Shown: piece after piece, positions 24,128 through 36,633 of the stretch
How positions within the stretch are numbered: position 1 is the stretch's first letter
How the letters are laid out: each line of letters opens with the position of its first letter
Source of the DNA: Brachyhypopomus gauderio
Lineage: Eukaryota; Chordata; Actinopteri; Gymnotiformes; Hypopomidae
NCBI RefSeq assembly: GCF_052324685.1
Contig: NC_135220.1
Location: forward strand, 24,036,823-24,100,822
Length of the DNA: 64,000 nt
Direction of reading: 5' to 3'
Notes under the pieces: model-generated
What the model was told of the DNA's origin: nothing
The model's database searches: none
Seen by the model: the letters and a program-made list of their open reading frames with translations, nothing else
Made by a program: the position numbers and the translations under genes

Positions 24128-26828
24128 TCACACTGTGTAGTCTAGCTCAGCGTCCATTGTTGTGTACATGTCATAGATGGCATCCACAGTGGCGGTGAAA
24201 TTCACCAGGAACTGGCGCACTTTTGCTAGGCATTCTTCCTCTGTGACCTCCTGACCTTTGGATAAGGCCTTCAGGAAGTCTGATCTGTATGGCGCAGCAA
24301 GAAGAGCAGCCTAGCGGGGAGGGAAAACACGAGGTGACACTCGGTTCCGAGGGGCCCGAAGAGTTCTGGGGCCTCTTATGACAACGACAAGGCAGTGAAA
24401 TCAGGATTTTGGACTTCTGTCGGACAGCTAGCTTGGAAAGATGTTACAGGTTGTGGTTGTTTTTTTTTGTAAAAACTGGTTTGTGATTGTGTCATAGATG
24501 AATGACCAATGCATTCCTCTGCTAACTAAAATCTGAATCTTAGATCACTTTGCAGTTTCCATACACTGGGTTTGGATTCATGCAATTGTACACACTCAAT
24601 GTACCACATATGTACATATGAACAGGATACCGCTATATAACTTTTCCAGGCAACACTGATCCCACCAATTCACTCTGAGAGCTACATTCTTGATGCGAAC
24701 TTTCTTTTATTAACCTCGAACTCCAGGCAAATCATTTTGACTATTACTTTTAAAACATATTCAGCAACTACTGTGAAATATTCAGAACTGCACAGAAACC
24801 ACTATGGAAGATATGTTACAGGAATGACAGTGGTCTCAGAGACACCTGCTTGGGAGTTTTTGGGCTAACACACCATATATTGCCCATGATTCATTTACTG
24901 CTTTATGCAGCCAATATGAATCTACATTTGCGTACTTCTCACACTTCATATTACCATTTCGTATACCATTGTGTCAGGGGAGTTACCTCAGCATAATGCT
25001 GTGCTGGTTGTTGTTACTGCCCAACTTCATTGTGTGTACATTCAGTAAAACCGAACGCAGCTTATTTAATTCAATTTAGTCATTCACATTGGTGAGTGCA
25101 CCCACAATAGTTCTCGCATTGTCTTTCATACCTTGAAGACCTTCTGGACAATCCAGCCATGGTACCTCTTGAGGGCTCCATCGTAGGCTTTGGTGATGTT
25201 GATGCGGATGAGGTTGGGGTTGCGCTCGTCTCTGTCCCCGTCAGCCAGACTTTGTAGCATGATCTGCACGAAGCGCAAGCCTCTGAGGAAGGCAGTTAGC
25301 AACTAGTAATGTCTGAGCTCCAAAAACAAATTGTGCTTCTCGACAATTGTGCGCACAGCGTAGTGCTGATGGCATTCTAAATAACACCCCAACGGAGCCA
25401 TTAACCATCAAGCTTCTTGTGAATTTATTTTTTTTGTGTTTCAGTGTTTACATGAAAGTCTCATGGCTTGACATCAACTGTGTTTCCAGACAAGGACTCA
25501 GAGCCAAACTGCTTGCGAGAACAAAACTAACCAACTTGCATTACAATATAGTGTTTAGTAATATTAATAGAACTTGTTTAACAGTCCAGCCATTTGATCT
25601 GAGGCCCAGATCCTCTTCTCACCTCTTTAACCACATGAGTGCCAGTGTGGCCCCAGCCTTGGGCCACTCTGATCCATACTTCCTCCTCTCCACTTCCAGA
25701 ATCTTCTGTAGGGTCTCAAATTGTGCTGGGTCTGAGTCATAAACAGCCTTGATTTTCTTGAAATAAATAAATAAAATAAAATAAAGCAAGAAGGCAGAGA
25801 GAAGCTCATATAAATGGGTCTGAACGCTTGTGCTTGGATGTGTTTAAACAAGAAAGTCCAGAGGCACGTTTCATACTTACTGTGATATTCCCACTTATGT
25901 CGGATTTGATAGGAGCAAAAACCTTGGAGCCGAGACAATCTGGTAAAAAGGACAAGGTAGTAACATGGGATTAACATGACTAGCTTTATGGTTCATTTTC
26001 ATTAGAGATATTATCATGATAAATCAAGTGCTCATATAGTAATGTCGATGTGATCATTCCTTGAAATTTAATACAAAGGTAGCTAGAGCATACTAATAAA
26101 TATCAGTTCAGAAATTCCTACAGATCTTTGCCAGACAAATATCATTAGCACTTAGATTCAAGGAAACCTGCATGCTTTTGGTTGATCGTACAGAAACGGG
26201 GCAGACTGAGATATGTGTTGGGTGGAGCTCTTCAAATGTTCATGAACCACTGAGAGTACTTTATCATAACTAAACACCGTAGGCTAATTTAACCAGTTTT
26301 ATTCAACTTTGCTGAGCCCCTTGACCTAGACATCACAGTATGTACTTTAAAGGAATGAACATGGCAGTATGCCCATGTTGTCTGATGAATATTTAATAAC
26401 ACCCTTATTAGGCCAGCACTCTCAGGGGATTCGTGTGATCATTGGCACCCTTAGGTCTGTTTAAATATTCTCCAGTTCAAGTTTCATTTGAGGGGTTGGA
26501 GCTCAAAAAAGCCTACAGGCACGGGAAGTTACACAATTTTATTAAATAAAGCATCTTTGTGGAATAAACGTTAATCCTAGTGGTCACCCAACACTATTCA
26601 GCTCTTAACAGTAAACTCCATTAATTAGTACTTAAGGAGGACCAGCTCATGACGTCTTGTTTCAACAATCCAGCACGTATACGTTAACTGCACAAGTTAC
26701 TGTTTCAAGGGGGGACGTTACTCACCAAAGAAGGGCGGAAGATGAGATACCGAATCCAAAAAATGTTTCGTATCAACTTCGTTTGTATTAGGCAGCTGGA
26801 CAAACTGATTGTCCAGCAATAGTGCCAT
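24128..26828 (-). CDS. gltp: Glycolipid transfer protein (GLTP), five exons
   Basis: Exons in coding order are 26828-26726, 25939-25881, 25756-25623, 25282-25132 and 24310-24128; all junctions are GT-AG and in frame. The protein is 209 aa, the same length as human GLTP. GLTP is a soluble, all-helical cytosolic protein that moves glycosphingolipids between membranes. The residues that bind the sugar head group in human are all present at the same numbers: Asp48, Asn52, Lys55, Trp96 and His140. The start MALLLDNQF and the end MDAELDYTV match the family. It is convergent with fam222a and points the same way as git2. In human TCHP lies between GLTP and GIT2; it was not seen here. The protein looks intact. 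Confidence 0.97.
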
Positions 26829-28247
26829 TCTTAAAGAGAGAAATGAAATTTTACAAGGAAAAGCGTACCCTGTCAGCCGCAACACAAACCCGGAACCCGT
26901 AGTCATTCGTACTGGAAGTGGGCTGTACCCTACGCAACAGGTGGGAAGTAGCGAGCCAATGAGACGGGCAACGTTTCACTGCATATTCATTGTTTATGCA
27001 AAGTAGTATGTATGCTGACTGCAGAATCAGTAGTCAGTGTTTACACTGGTGAATTATTAAAATAGCACTACTCTATGAACTGACTCGTTTTTCTATGTTC
27101 TGGGTAAAACAACCCTCTCCTATTCCGTTCCTAAGCTCTATAAATACAAGAATGTACTAACCGTATCAATCTTCTAGGGAGTATTTGAAATACATGAACA
27201 TCAGTTTACTTATGCACGAAACGCATGTAACAAATCGTGGTTTATTATATTTACTGGAAGGATTTTCACAGAAGCTAAACCGACGTGTTTCTTATTATTT
27301 TAGCTACGTAATCCACATGGTCCATCGGTGCACCTTGAACAGATTCCAAATTGTGACATGGATGGGATTTTAGCTAACACCATCTTATTAGTTGCATATA
27401 TAGTAGACAGCTAGCAGCATTTATATTATACAACGTACTGAATTAATATACGAGAACAAACGAAGACCACCACATACAGAGTGACGAGTGGAGACGTGGC
27501 GACTGAACACGTCCTCCGAGCGGATCTCCATTCACAATCGCGGTTACACACAAACGCAGTGAAAAGTAACAGATGCTCCAGTCAGCTATTAGCATTTATC
27601 AACAAAACGGGTCGAAATAAAGTCGTAAAAAAAAAAACGTGTGGTCAAATACTCCACCCCCCCCCCCCCCCCAAAAAAAAAAAAAAAAAAAAATGAAAAA
27701 AGGTCTCCGACCTTTATAGGGTCTCCGAACCGTGGGAACGGGTTAGAGAAGTTGAGAATAAAGTGTTTATATATATTATATAAAACAGACTGAGGTAATA
27801 GCTTATAGGATAGAGCATACATGTAAGACACTTTTAGTACTGTACATCTATTAAAAGTTACAGGTTGTTGGTTAAAGTGATGGTTCACACAGAAATGTCC
27901 AGAGGGCAGGGATTGAACACATTCTGGTTGTTTTATCTACAGAATACTGTTGTCATCTACTGCACATTGACAAGTTACCAGAAATTGGCAGTACCAACTG
28001 CGGTACATGGTGGTAGAATGTAAGAACCTATGGCCTTTATGTTGAAAGAAATGTTAATATACCATTATGTGTCAACATTTGTAACCTTAGGTTATTCAGC
28101 AAAGGTTATAATTTAAAACCTTGGTTAAACCTTTTTTAAATAATAAAAAAGACAAAATACTTTATAATACTGATGCCATAAAAAAAAAGTTGTAATGTAG
28201 AGTGACATTTTCCATTCTGAAATGAAGAGGGCAAGCCCTGTAGCAGG
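26829..28247. other. gltp upstream region and git2 3' flank
   Basis: The left part must contain the promoter and 5' UTR of gltp; no TATA box or strong CpG island stands out. A C16 run followed by A21 lies at 27657-27693. The right end, next to the git2 stop codon, should include the 3' UTR of git2. No TCHP-like coiled-coil exons and no RNA gene were recognised. Confidence 0.45.
27657..27693 (+). repeat. Poly-C then poly-A tract
   Basis: Sixteen C followed directly by 21 A. A nearby A run at 27627-27637 is similar. The block could be the tail of an old retroposed copy, but no body of such a copy was recognised. Confidence 0.8.
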
Positions 28248-31200
28248 TCAGTCACTCTCTTTGGTAGTCACGGTGACGAGTTGCTTGGCAGCCTTGGCGA
28301 TGTCATAGGCGCACTGGATGAGCTGTTGGGTGACGAGCTGGGCATCAGCAGGGCAGGAATCGGGGGGCGTGGCACGGTGGCATTCACCCTGGAGCCGGCT
28401 GGCACTGGACGTCAGCAGACGCAGAGACCCACGCACCATCTCAGAGCTCGGCCTCTGGGGAGGGAGACAGGTCACGGGGGGGTCCATTATCACACCCGGT
28501 GGGGGCGGCTGTTTATTTAAACTCAACATGATGCTGGCAGTAAAGTGGGAATCAAATGTAGGCTTGTATTCCCAAAACATTTTCTTCAAAGCAGGTTTTC
28601 CCCAGTTAGCCAGATAATTTAAGGCAAGTCAAGACAGTCCAATAGGAGAGGAAACACTATAGACATTGTTAATTGGTGAATCCAAACTGGGTTTCAATTT
28701 ACTGAGAAATAGTGCTTCATGAAATATCCCCTTAGGTAGGATCAAACTAGTCCACTGTTCATAAATATATTATCCACAAAAAACTGATGTCAGTTCAGCA
28801 TTCCTAATATAAAAAAAAAACAACAACCTTACCTTGGGAAAGAGAGCTGCCATTTCAGACACGGCTTGATAAATTCTTTCTGAACATGGAACAAAACTGC
28901 CGAAATGGACAAGAGACAAGTGAGATGATGTCAAGAGATGCGTCGCGTCAACGGAAAGACACTTCAAAAACCAGAATACCGAATACTGAGTCTTCTATAG
29001 ATACGTTCTATAGACAATGTTCATTTATCTACTGCTCACATCAAGGCTGCTATTTAGTCTAGAAACTGCATGACAGTCCAGAGACAGAGAAATTATCAAA
29101 AGGAACTGTGTTCATTCAACAAAAGGTAAATTTGAAGATATGAGGTTTTTAATTAAAAAACAAACCAGGTGAGGATGCGAATCAAAAAGAACCTGGTGAC
29201 AACCAAGGCCTGAAGCAATACTCCACATGTATGGTGCAAATTAGGTGGAACCCAGAAAACCAGGCACACGGTCCGTTACATCACAGGGAAGCAGTCGGCA
29301 AAGCAACGGTCACTTTTAGAAAAGCTCTAAAGATAAATGGCCCATTTGATCGAAAAACTCTGATCCTACAACTGCACCAAAAGATCTGATTAACCTTTCC
29401 ATCCAGCAATAGAAAAGGTGTTCATAAATAAAATATGTAGATATATGTAGCCGTAGCCGTTGCACTGTCTGCCTGTGCAACAGCTCAAATCACCAGGGGG
29501 CGCTGCTCAAAGACGCTCAACTTCCCCACCACCCAGAGCCCACAGACACAGGTGGCAGTCTGCCTTGGAGACAGGCAGGGGGCGCTGTACTGGGACGCCT
29601 GCAGAGTAAAATTGTGACACGTGTAGAAAAACACAATGGGAAGCGGCAAGGAGGAAGTGAAAGCAGACCGACAATAGTACTAAATGGAGAGAACCACCGC
29701 CCTACAAAATGACACTGCCACAGCCTGAAATTAACTCCAGATATCAAGCCACAGGCTCCAAGTATGGCCGCGTGCGTGCGTGTGTGTGTGTGTGTGTGTT
29801 GCATGCACACAGTCACCTGTCGTGCTTGTTCTCCTGTGCAGCCCGCAGTAGCTCCTGAATGTTCTTTGTGATCTGTTCAGTCTTGCTGATGACGTCCTCC
29901 GTGGAGGGCAGAGTGGGGTCGGCCTCATGCTCGTCTGGGTCCCCCAGCTCAGGGATGGCTCCTTCCCCGAGTCGGCCCCCTGTCCTGGGAATGCTCAGGG
30001 GACCAGGGCTGGTACACCAGTATGAAAGAACACCATATTAGTGCCACATCTTTCACATCTTTGAGCAACGATAATAGCTCAAGGCCAGAGAAGCCCAACC
30101 CTGTTCCTTGTAGATTTAGTGCCCTGGAGTGTTAATTATCAAACATGACTTACACCTCATGACAAACCTGATTATCTCGATCGGGTGTGTTGTGTTGAGT
30201 TTAAATAAAACCAAGATTAACAGATCAGCATTAGCAAGAACAGACATCAGCATCTCTGGACCTTCAGGTGGAGCTCAGGGAAACGTACCCAGAGTCGTCC
30301 AGCTCCACGTGGTTGGGTGTGTTGTCGTAGTCGCTGCCCTGTCCCTCCACCCTGGAGCCCTGTGGTGAGTCATAGAGTCCGGTGAGAGCCCCACCCACAT
30401 GTGCCACGCCCCCTCCGACGACCACGCCCACTTTCCACAGACGAGGCTCACTCAAGACGAGACACGCGCACGGCAACGACGGCCCCAGGCAGCAGCGCAG
30501 GCGTCATGCGAGGACGTACACGCAGCGGCAACGCCTCCTCGGAAAACGCGGGAGAACACAGCGGAGGAGAGTCGCCGCAGCGGTAAAGAAGAGCGCCCGG
30601 CCGGCGGCGACCGCATACGTCAGGCGGAGAGGCCAGCGCAGACTTCCAAGCCATCGTGCCTTCGCTGTGGTTGTTCCGTGAGATTAGTAGCACACTGTCG
30701 CATGACCGTCATGAACCGGGATGGTGGTGGTGGTGGTAAGGGGCGGGGTGCATGCAGACATGGGAGGGGTGGGGGGTGGCAGTGGGTTGGGCTAGAGGGG
30801 AAGCCAGGCAGCGGAGAAACCCTCCCCAGGGAGGACGGCCTGCTCAGTGAGGGAGTACATCACCCTTTGGACCCGCTCATCCCACGCCCAGGACGAGGAG
30901 GGGAAGCTGGGAAGGGAGCAGGAGGCGGCCACGGATGGACCCTTCCCCATCTAGAAAGGGTTCAAATCCAGTTTTGTCTTTTTACCAAGGCACGAGGGGA
31001 GGAGTTTGACAAATGGCAGATGATAAACCACACCTCAAACCCAGGATCACACAGCGACCGGTACCGACTACAGCCCGAAAAGGTACCGCGAGGAGTCAAG
31101 CCCTAATGCTCCCCTTGGTCCTGCACTTACGTTGGGTGGGAGGGGTTGCAGCATGAGTCTACCGGGGCCGTGGTGGGCGGAGTCTGCTCTCGGGGGGTAG

Positions 31201-33700
31201 TGCTTCAGGCCCGAGCCCGTCTCGTACATGGACATGGCCCTGCCCCCGCGGGACGCTGCCCGGCGCTGTGGCTCTGGAGGTTGAGGGCTGTTGGGTCCCT
31301 GCCATCGTAGAGAACTGTTCTCGGTCTGCAAGGAATTCAGCTGTCCACATACAGAGCACACGCACACGCACGCCTTTAGATATGCCAAGTATGTGATAAA
31401 TTGTCACAAGCCTTTCTAGGTAAATGCAAAATATCACAGTTTTTAGCTTGAATGAAAAGAAAAGAAAAAAAAAACCATGCCATTTTAATGTTCTTATTAT
31501 TCGTGTTTATAATGATCTACTATTGTGCATCAAGTGTGTTCCAGTTTGTTAGCATAGCTTTACAAAATCTTATGTTATGTTGTGACAACGTCACCAGCAT
31601 GGAGAGGTCCTTTTGCCAAAAAACCCACCCATAGTAGAGAGGGTGCGTGCAATGATCCATGCCCTGGTTTACCATGACAACAAGAATGGATGCAAAACAA
31701 CTCGCTATCAGATTTTACATTTTAAAAAGGCTTCAAATTTCTCTGTGGGGTTCACTGTGTCAGAATGGGAGTTGATCTATGTCTAAAACTTGGTTCTGTG
31801 CACAGGGTAAACACTCGAGAGTAGAACCAGGCAGTGTGGTATGGAGAGACAGGGGTGAGGAGACAGGAGACAGAATCCGATAGCCCATCAAATCTTGAAG
31901 GGATCTTGAAGGGGCCACTCAGCTATGCAGATCAGATAACCACAGCAAGCAAGAACAGGAGCTGGAATGACACGGCAGCACCAAGCAGGGCGCAGGAAGG
32001 TGTAGAGGGTCATCACCTTGGTCTGCATGACCCTCAGCTCTTCGCTAAGGTGGCAGTTGACCTTGAGGAGCTGCTGGATCTTGGCCTCCGACTCATTCAG
32101 GGCGCTTTTGACCTCCATGAACTCCTGCACCGTGATGGGGCCGTCCGACAGGTCGGATGACTCCGAGCTCTGGGAGGGGCGAGAGGGGGGGACGCAGACA
32201 GAGGGAGAGATAACGAGATGTGGAGGGTAGGAGACTCAGCTGTTGACACAACAAACAGCCATTAGGGCTTGGGAAACGCATGTTTGGAAGCAAACAGCAC
32301 AGATGGTCTGAGAAGGTTCTCGACTCAAACAACCTCCGTCACACCCCTGAGGAGAAGCCCCGTGGCTAATTGGGGGACGGTTCCACGCACGGCCAACCAG
32401 CAAAAGCACCTTAGTCCGCTCATCCTTGCCAGATGCAGCCTCTCGTTCGGTGTCCTCGTCAGACGCCACGCTGTCGTAGTCGGGCTGGTCCACTTCTTGG
32501 TTCTCGCTCCCGTGACGGCTGCCAATGTCTTTCAGAATCAGCTCCACGTTTTCTGGGAGAAAGGACAGATATGGTGTCCAAAACGACGGCAACAACAACA
32601 GGCCGGCAGTGACAGTTTACAAACTGAGCAGTTTAAAAACTAAGGCCTAGTAGTCTTTTACGAATAACGCAGCAGTGTTAGCTGTGAGCTCATGATGGGG
32701 CTTGAAGTTCTCCCCACCTTTGGCGTGATCTGGAGAACTCCCTTGCTGACGCCGCCTGGCATCAGTTAAAATGTCGATCACCAGCGTGGCGAACTCGTGA
32801 GCGTTGAACCTCGCCAGCTTCTGCCTGCCCTGTTACCCCCAAAGAAGAGAGAGGGGAGGGCTGAAAATGGGGTCGCTACTCCATCGTGTGAGAGGGACAG
32901 AACCTGCACGGAGGCTGGGGAGGCGACATGCCAGCTCACCTGATTCCTGGTGGATGAGTACTCGGGGTTGACGGGGAGGAAGGGCACCACAGTGGTTTCC
33001 GTCACCAGAGCGCTGTGGTTCTGTGTGGCGAGCCACACTGCGGCCACAAGGTGGCGACAAAACCATCGTCAGGCATCACCTTTCATAGAATCAACCAATC
33101 TACTACTGAAATGAGGCATTTAGCTATTCTTGACCGTAACAGGATCGTACACTAAGGCCTTCTTCCAGGTTCAGTGTGGTAACCGAGACCCAGATGTCAA
33201 CAGTGAAGAGACGGACTCGAACAAACCTGCGTCTGTTTCTCTTCTGTCCACCTCGTCGTACACGTCCATGGCCAGCTCTTCAAACTGATGGTTGCTGAGC
33301 TGGAATAAGGAGCATTTGCTCGTGTTAGACTTAAAGCTCAAAACAACAGGACTTGAGGAGTGTTGGAACGCTATCCAAGATTGAAATCAACCAGTGAAAC
33401 TTTTGAATGCATAGAACATTTCTGAGGTTTTGAGATAATACGTTCCTCAGCTTTACTCAACTAACAGACAATATCGACTTACCGATTGGAGCTTTTTCTT
33501 TGCAGCTTTAGCCAGCTCTGACAAATCCAGACTGCTGTATCAAATCACAGATAAAAACACACTTGTATACCACACACACACACGAAAACACGTAAACAGG
33601 GAAAACTTACGAACGTGCAGCCACAAGGTTCTCATACTTACATATTCCTTATCCGTTAAAAGGTAAGCGTGAGGAAAAACCAATCCAAAATTACATTTTT

Positions 33701-33756
<56 letters not shown>

Positions 33757-36633
33757 ACAAAGTTGTTTAAACGTTTTTTTACTCATACCTGTCTGCTATC
33801 TGGGGGATTATGAAGTGTTGTCCATTTTTGTGATCTGAAATGAACATATTGTAAATCACACAGCTGCACACAATCACCCTTTTCTTCAACTTCTAACTTA
33901 AACCAATGAAAAAACAGCTGAACAGATATCATATTTGGCTGATTTCTGCTATACCCAAGATACAAACTGTTCAAACCAGGATCTCTACAGTTCTCATTAC
34001 CTGGCCTTCTTCCGCACAGATAAAACGCTAGTCTGTCCGATAACTCAAACTGGATCTCCACTAGTCGGTCAGCAAGGTCCTGGTGCCCTGATTGTCTGAG
34101 GAGACATACAGCAAAGACTTTGTTTGTGTTCATTTGTATCCCGACTGACCAATCACAAATGGCCAATCACAATTGCAATCACAATTCTTTATCTGGCTTG
34201 GCTGATGCGAGTCGGCTTCACCTTGCGTAATCGATGGGCGTGTTCCCGCTGCTGTCTGGAGCGCCGGGGTCGGCCCCGTACACGGTGAGGAGTTCGGCCT
34301 GCAGCACCTGTCCTGCTTTAGCTGCCACGTGTAACGGAGTGTTCCCTTTTTCCTGCAAGGCGAAACAGAGCGAGACTCCGTTGGACCCATGGCCTTCCGT
34401 CACGCACGGCGAGATAGACATCATTTCCGGAACTTACCGGGTGGAAAAAGTTGGCCTGTGCACCAAGCGACAACAGCCTCAGGCATGTCTCCAGGTTACC
34501 GGTCCGCACGCTGGAGTGGAGTTGCTGAAGACAAGATCATTTCAGCATTAGTTTGAGCTGAGGTTTAAGCAAATGCATTACAATGGATCACACAGAAAAA
34601 TACAGAATAAGAGCTTTAAATCAAATACAGTTAAACGTGCAGCACAGTTTTACCTTGCTCAGGTCCTTTGCAGTCACACTATCATCTTCTCTACACGGCA
34701 TGCGATGCACGAAGGCCAGCATCTGGTATTTGGCCTTTATGAACTCTGTCTTATTGGGACTAAATCAAAAGGCATGGGTGCATTGACAGGCAGAATTAGA
34801 CACTAAACAGCTCATTATGTACAGCAAAGGCAGACGAGCCCCACTCTCCACCACCAAAATTCCTCCTCGCTATGAAACATCAAGCATGTTTATACTGAAG
34901 GAAAGCCTCCAATAACAATGCTGCAGATTCCGCCAGAGCCATAACCAGGATGTAAATCACGTCACTCACTGCACTCTGTCCTGTGGGTTGGCTTTACGTT
35001 TTCCACTCATGACGGAGGAGGGGTCTAGAAGACTGTGCTCCCAGATCGAATTTGCCCCATTGCTGTATAACATCTGAACCATCTGGAGTAGAAACACATT
35101 GCACAAAACATAAAATAAAAATTGTATAAAAACAAAATATTCCTACACAAGTGTTAAGAAAAATGTAATAATCACAGTTTCATTGTAATGATTTCATTGC
35201 ATCAATATAAGGTCTCCTGGATTTGGCCAACCAGTATCACCAATTCTCTAAAACAATTCTCTAAGTACATTTAAATAGACACCACATCACGAACAAACCT
35301 ACAAACCTACAGAAGCGTGTACTGCTTCTCTGTAATTCTATTTGGGGAAGTGTGACACAACAGCTCATTTCCTCTGGGCTGCGACTGCACGGAAAGCGAC
35401 CCATCCGCCTAAAAGTTTGAACCAAGCGTCCCGGCGCTTCTTACCTGCAGCTGGGACGGCGGCCATGCCGTGTGGGTCAGGTGGCGGACCTGAGAACTGT
35501 GGCGGCCCAGGCCTCTGTGGATGCTGCAGCATTCATCACAGATAAGAACTCCTCTGTTGATCGAGGCCCAACGAGGCTCTGCGGAGCATATTGTGGGTGA
35601 CAAAAATATGTCCGTGGGCGAAAAACATAATTTGCCTCCTATTAAACGTAACTCTAGGTTAAACGAGATTTTCAACCGTGGTATTCAGCCAATATTGGCA
35701 CTCTTATCATGTCTAGGACTAGGTTTAAACCACGATCTGTATGGCTGACCCTCAAAGGCAACGCAGGAATAAATCAAACAATATTCTGATGGGAAGAGTG
35801 TTTAAACCTGTTGAATAATGTAGGCTACGTGTAAAATATTTTGAGTTGTCCGTGTTGATATATTTCTTTTTCTTTGACACCCGACGTTTTCTGAATGCGC
35901 AAAAAGGACAACGTTATAATGCCATTAAATCGGAGATTCTTGGGACATTGATTTACTGTTATTTTTTTCTGGTAAATTTCCTGGCAGATTTGCGTTCATA
36001 AAGCTAAGCTAGTTACCTCGCTAGTAAGAAATATCAGTCCGTGCTCTAGTGTAAAATTCATGGCTATTAATTGCAAATACACATAAACTAACACTTGTAT
36101 TCTTCTACAACGCGCTGTTGTAGCACGACCCACACTGTCCCGAAGGGCTGTGAGCAGCTTAAATCAACACCACAGGCTAAGCCCGTTATCTACAAATACG
36201 TCTGCCAAGAGAATAAGAATCTCCTTAAAAACTTACAGACATTTCTCAAAAAGACTGACAGTGTTGGTCTTTCTTCTTCAAGTCCACTAGTTAGTTAGCT
36301 AGTTAACTACGCGTTCTGTGCTCACTAGCTAGCCACTTAGCTAGAAAGAAGCCAACTAGCTAGCTAGGATAGCTCTATAGCCAGGCGGCTAGCTAATAAG
36401 CAAGAAAATATGAAAAGAATCAATCATCTAAATGAAAACCATCAGCGAAATAAATCAACACTGTCCGTATATACCAGACAAACTGTCAGTAGGTGCGATC
36501 TTACTCTAATGTAAGGCGGTTTTTCCATCTAATTAGCTGCTGGCTAAGCTAACGGATAGCCAAGTTCAAAATTTGACTTACCAGGGGCGCTGCAATCAGC
36601 GCATATTTCCCTATTTCGAGGCCTCATTGACAT
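28248..36633 (-). CDS. git2: ARF GTPase-activating protein GIT2
   Basis: Twenty coding exons (high to low): 36633-36582, 35578-35445, 35082-34970, 34759-34654, 34524-34438, 34352-34222, 34095-34001, 33834-33789, 33534-33483, 33299-33227, 33037-32940, 32829-32718, 32552-32410, 32169-32017, 31340-31131, 30950-30864, 30359-30289, 30008-29817, 28896-28833, 28454-28248. Total about 741 aa (human 759). GIT proteins are scaffolds that bind PIX and paxillin and stimulate GTP hydrolysis on Arf at focal adhesions and endosomes. The ArfGAP zinc finger is intact (Cys11, Cys14, Cys31, Cys34) with arginine finger Arg39. Ankyrin repeats, Spa2-homology repeats (LARFNAHEFATLVIDIL), a coiled coil (SEAKIQQLLKVN) and the C-terminal focal-adhesion-targeting bundle (ending VTVTTKESD) follow. 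GIT2 is chosen over GIT1 by sequence (HSALVTETTVVPFLP) and neighbours. The 30950-30864 exon is a cassette known to vary in human GIT2. Confidence 0.96.
30864..30950 (-). CDS. git2: git2 small serine-rich cassette exon
   Basis: This 87-nt, 29-codon exon has an acceptor TTTCTAG and a donor AGG|GTGATG. Its core CSLPSFPSSSWAWDERVQR matches the human GIT2 segment SLPSFPSTLSWSRDESARR. It can be included or skipped without shifting frame, as in the alternatively spliced region of mammalian GIT2. It sits in a very GC-rich intron that also carries a long antisense open frame of no likely meaning. Confidence 0.75.
33702..33754. repeat. (CA)n microsatellite in a git2 intron
   Basis: About 26 uninterrupted CA units between the git2 exons at 33483-33534 and 33789-33834. 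A smaller (GT)n run lies at 29779-29799, close to the exon ending at 29817. Confidence 0.95.

Noticed and set aside
30399-31106. 235-codon plus-strand frame within git2
   Set aside because: It lies over a GC-rich git2 intron and the antisense of the cassette exon; low-complexity Arg/Gly/Pro composition and no recognisable domain.
33180-33230. Sequence with a tRNA-like GACTCGAAC string
   Set aside because: No cloverleaf arms fit around it; it abuts a git2 exon.
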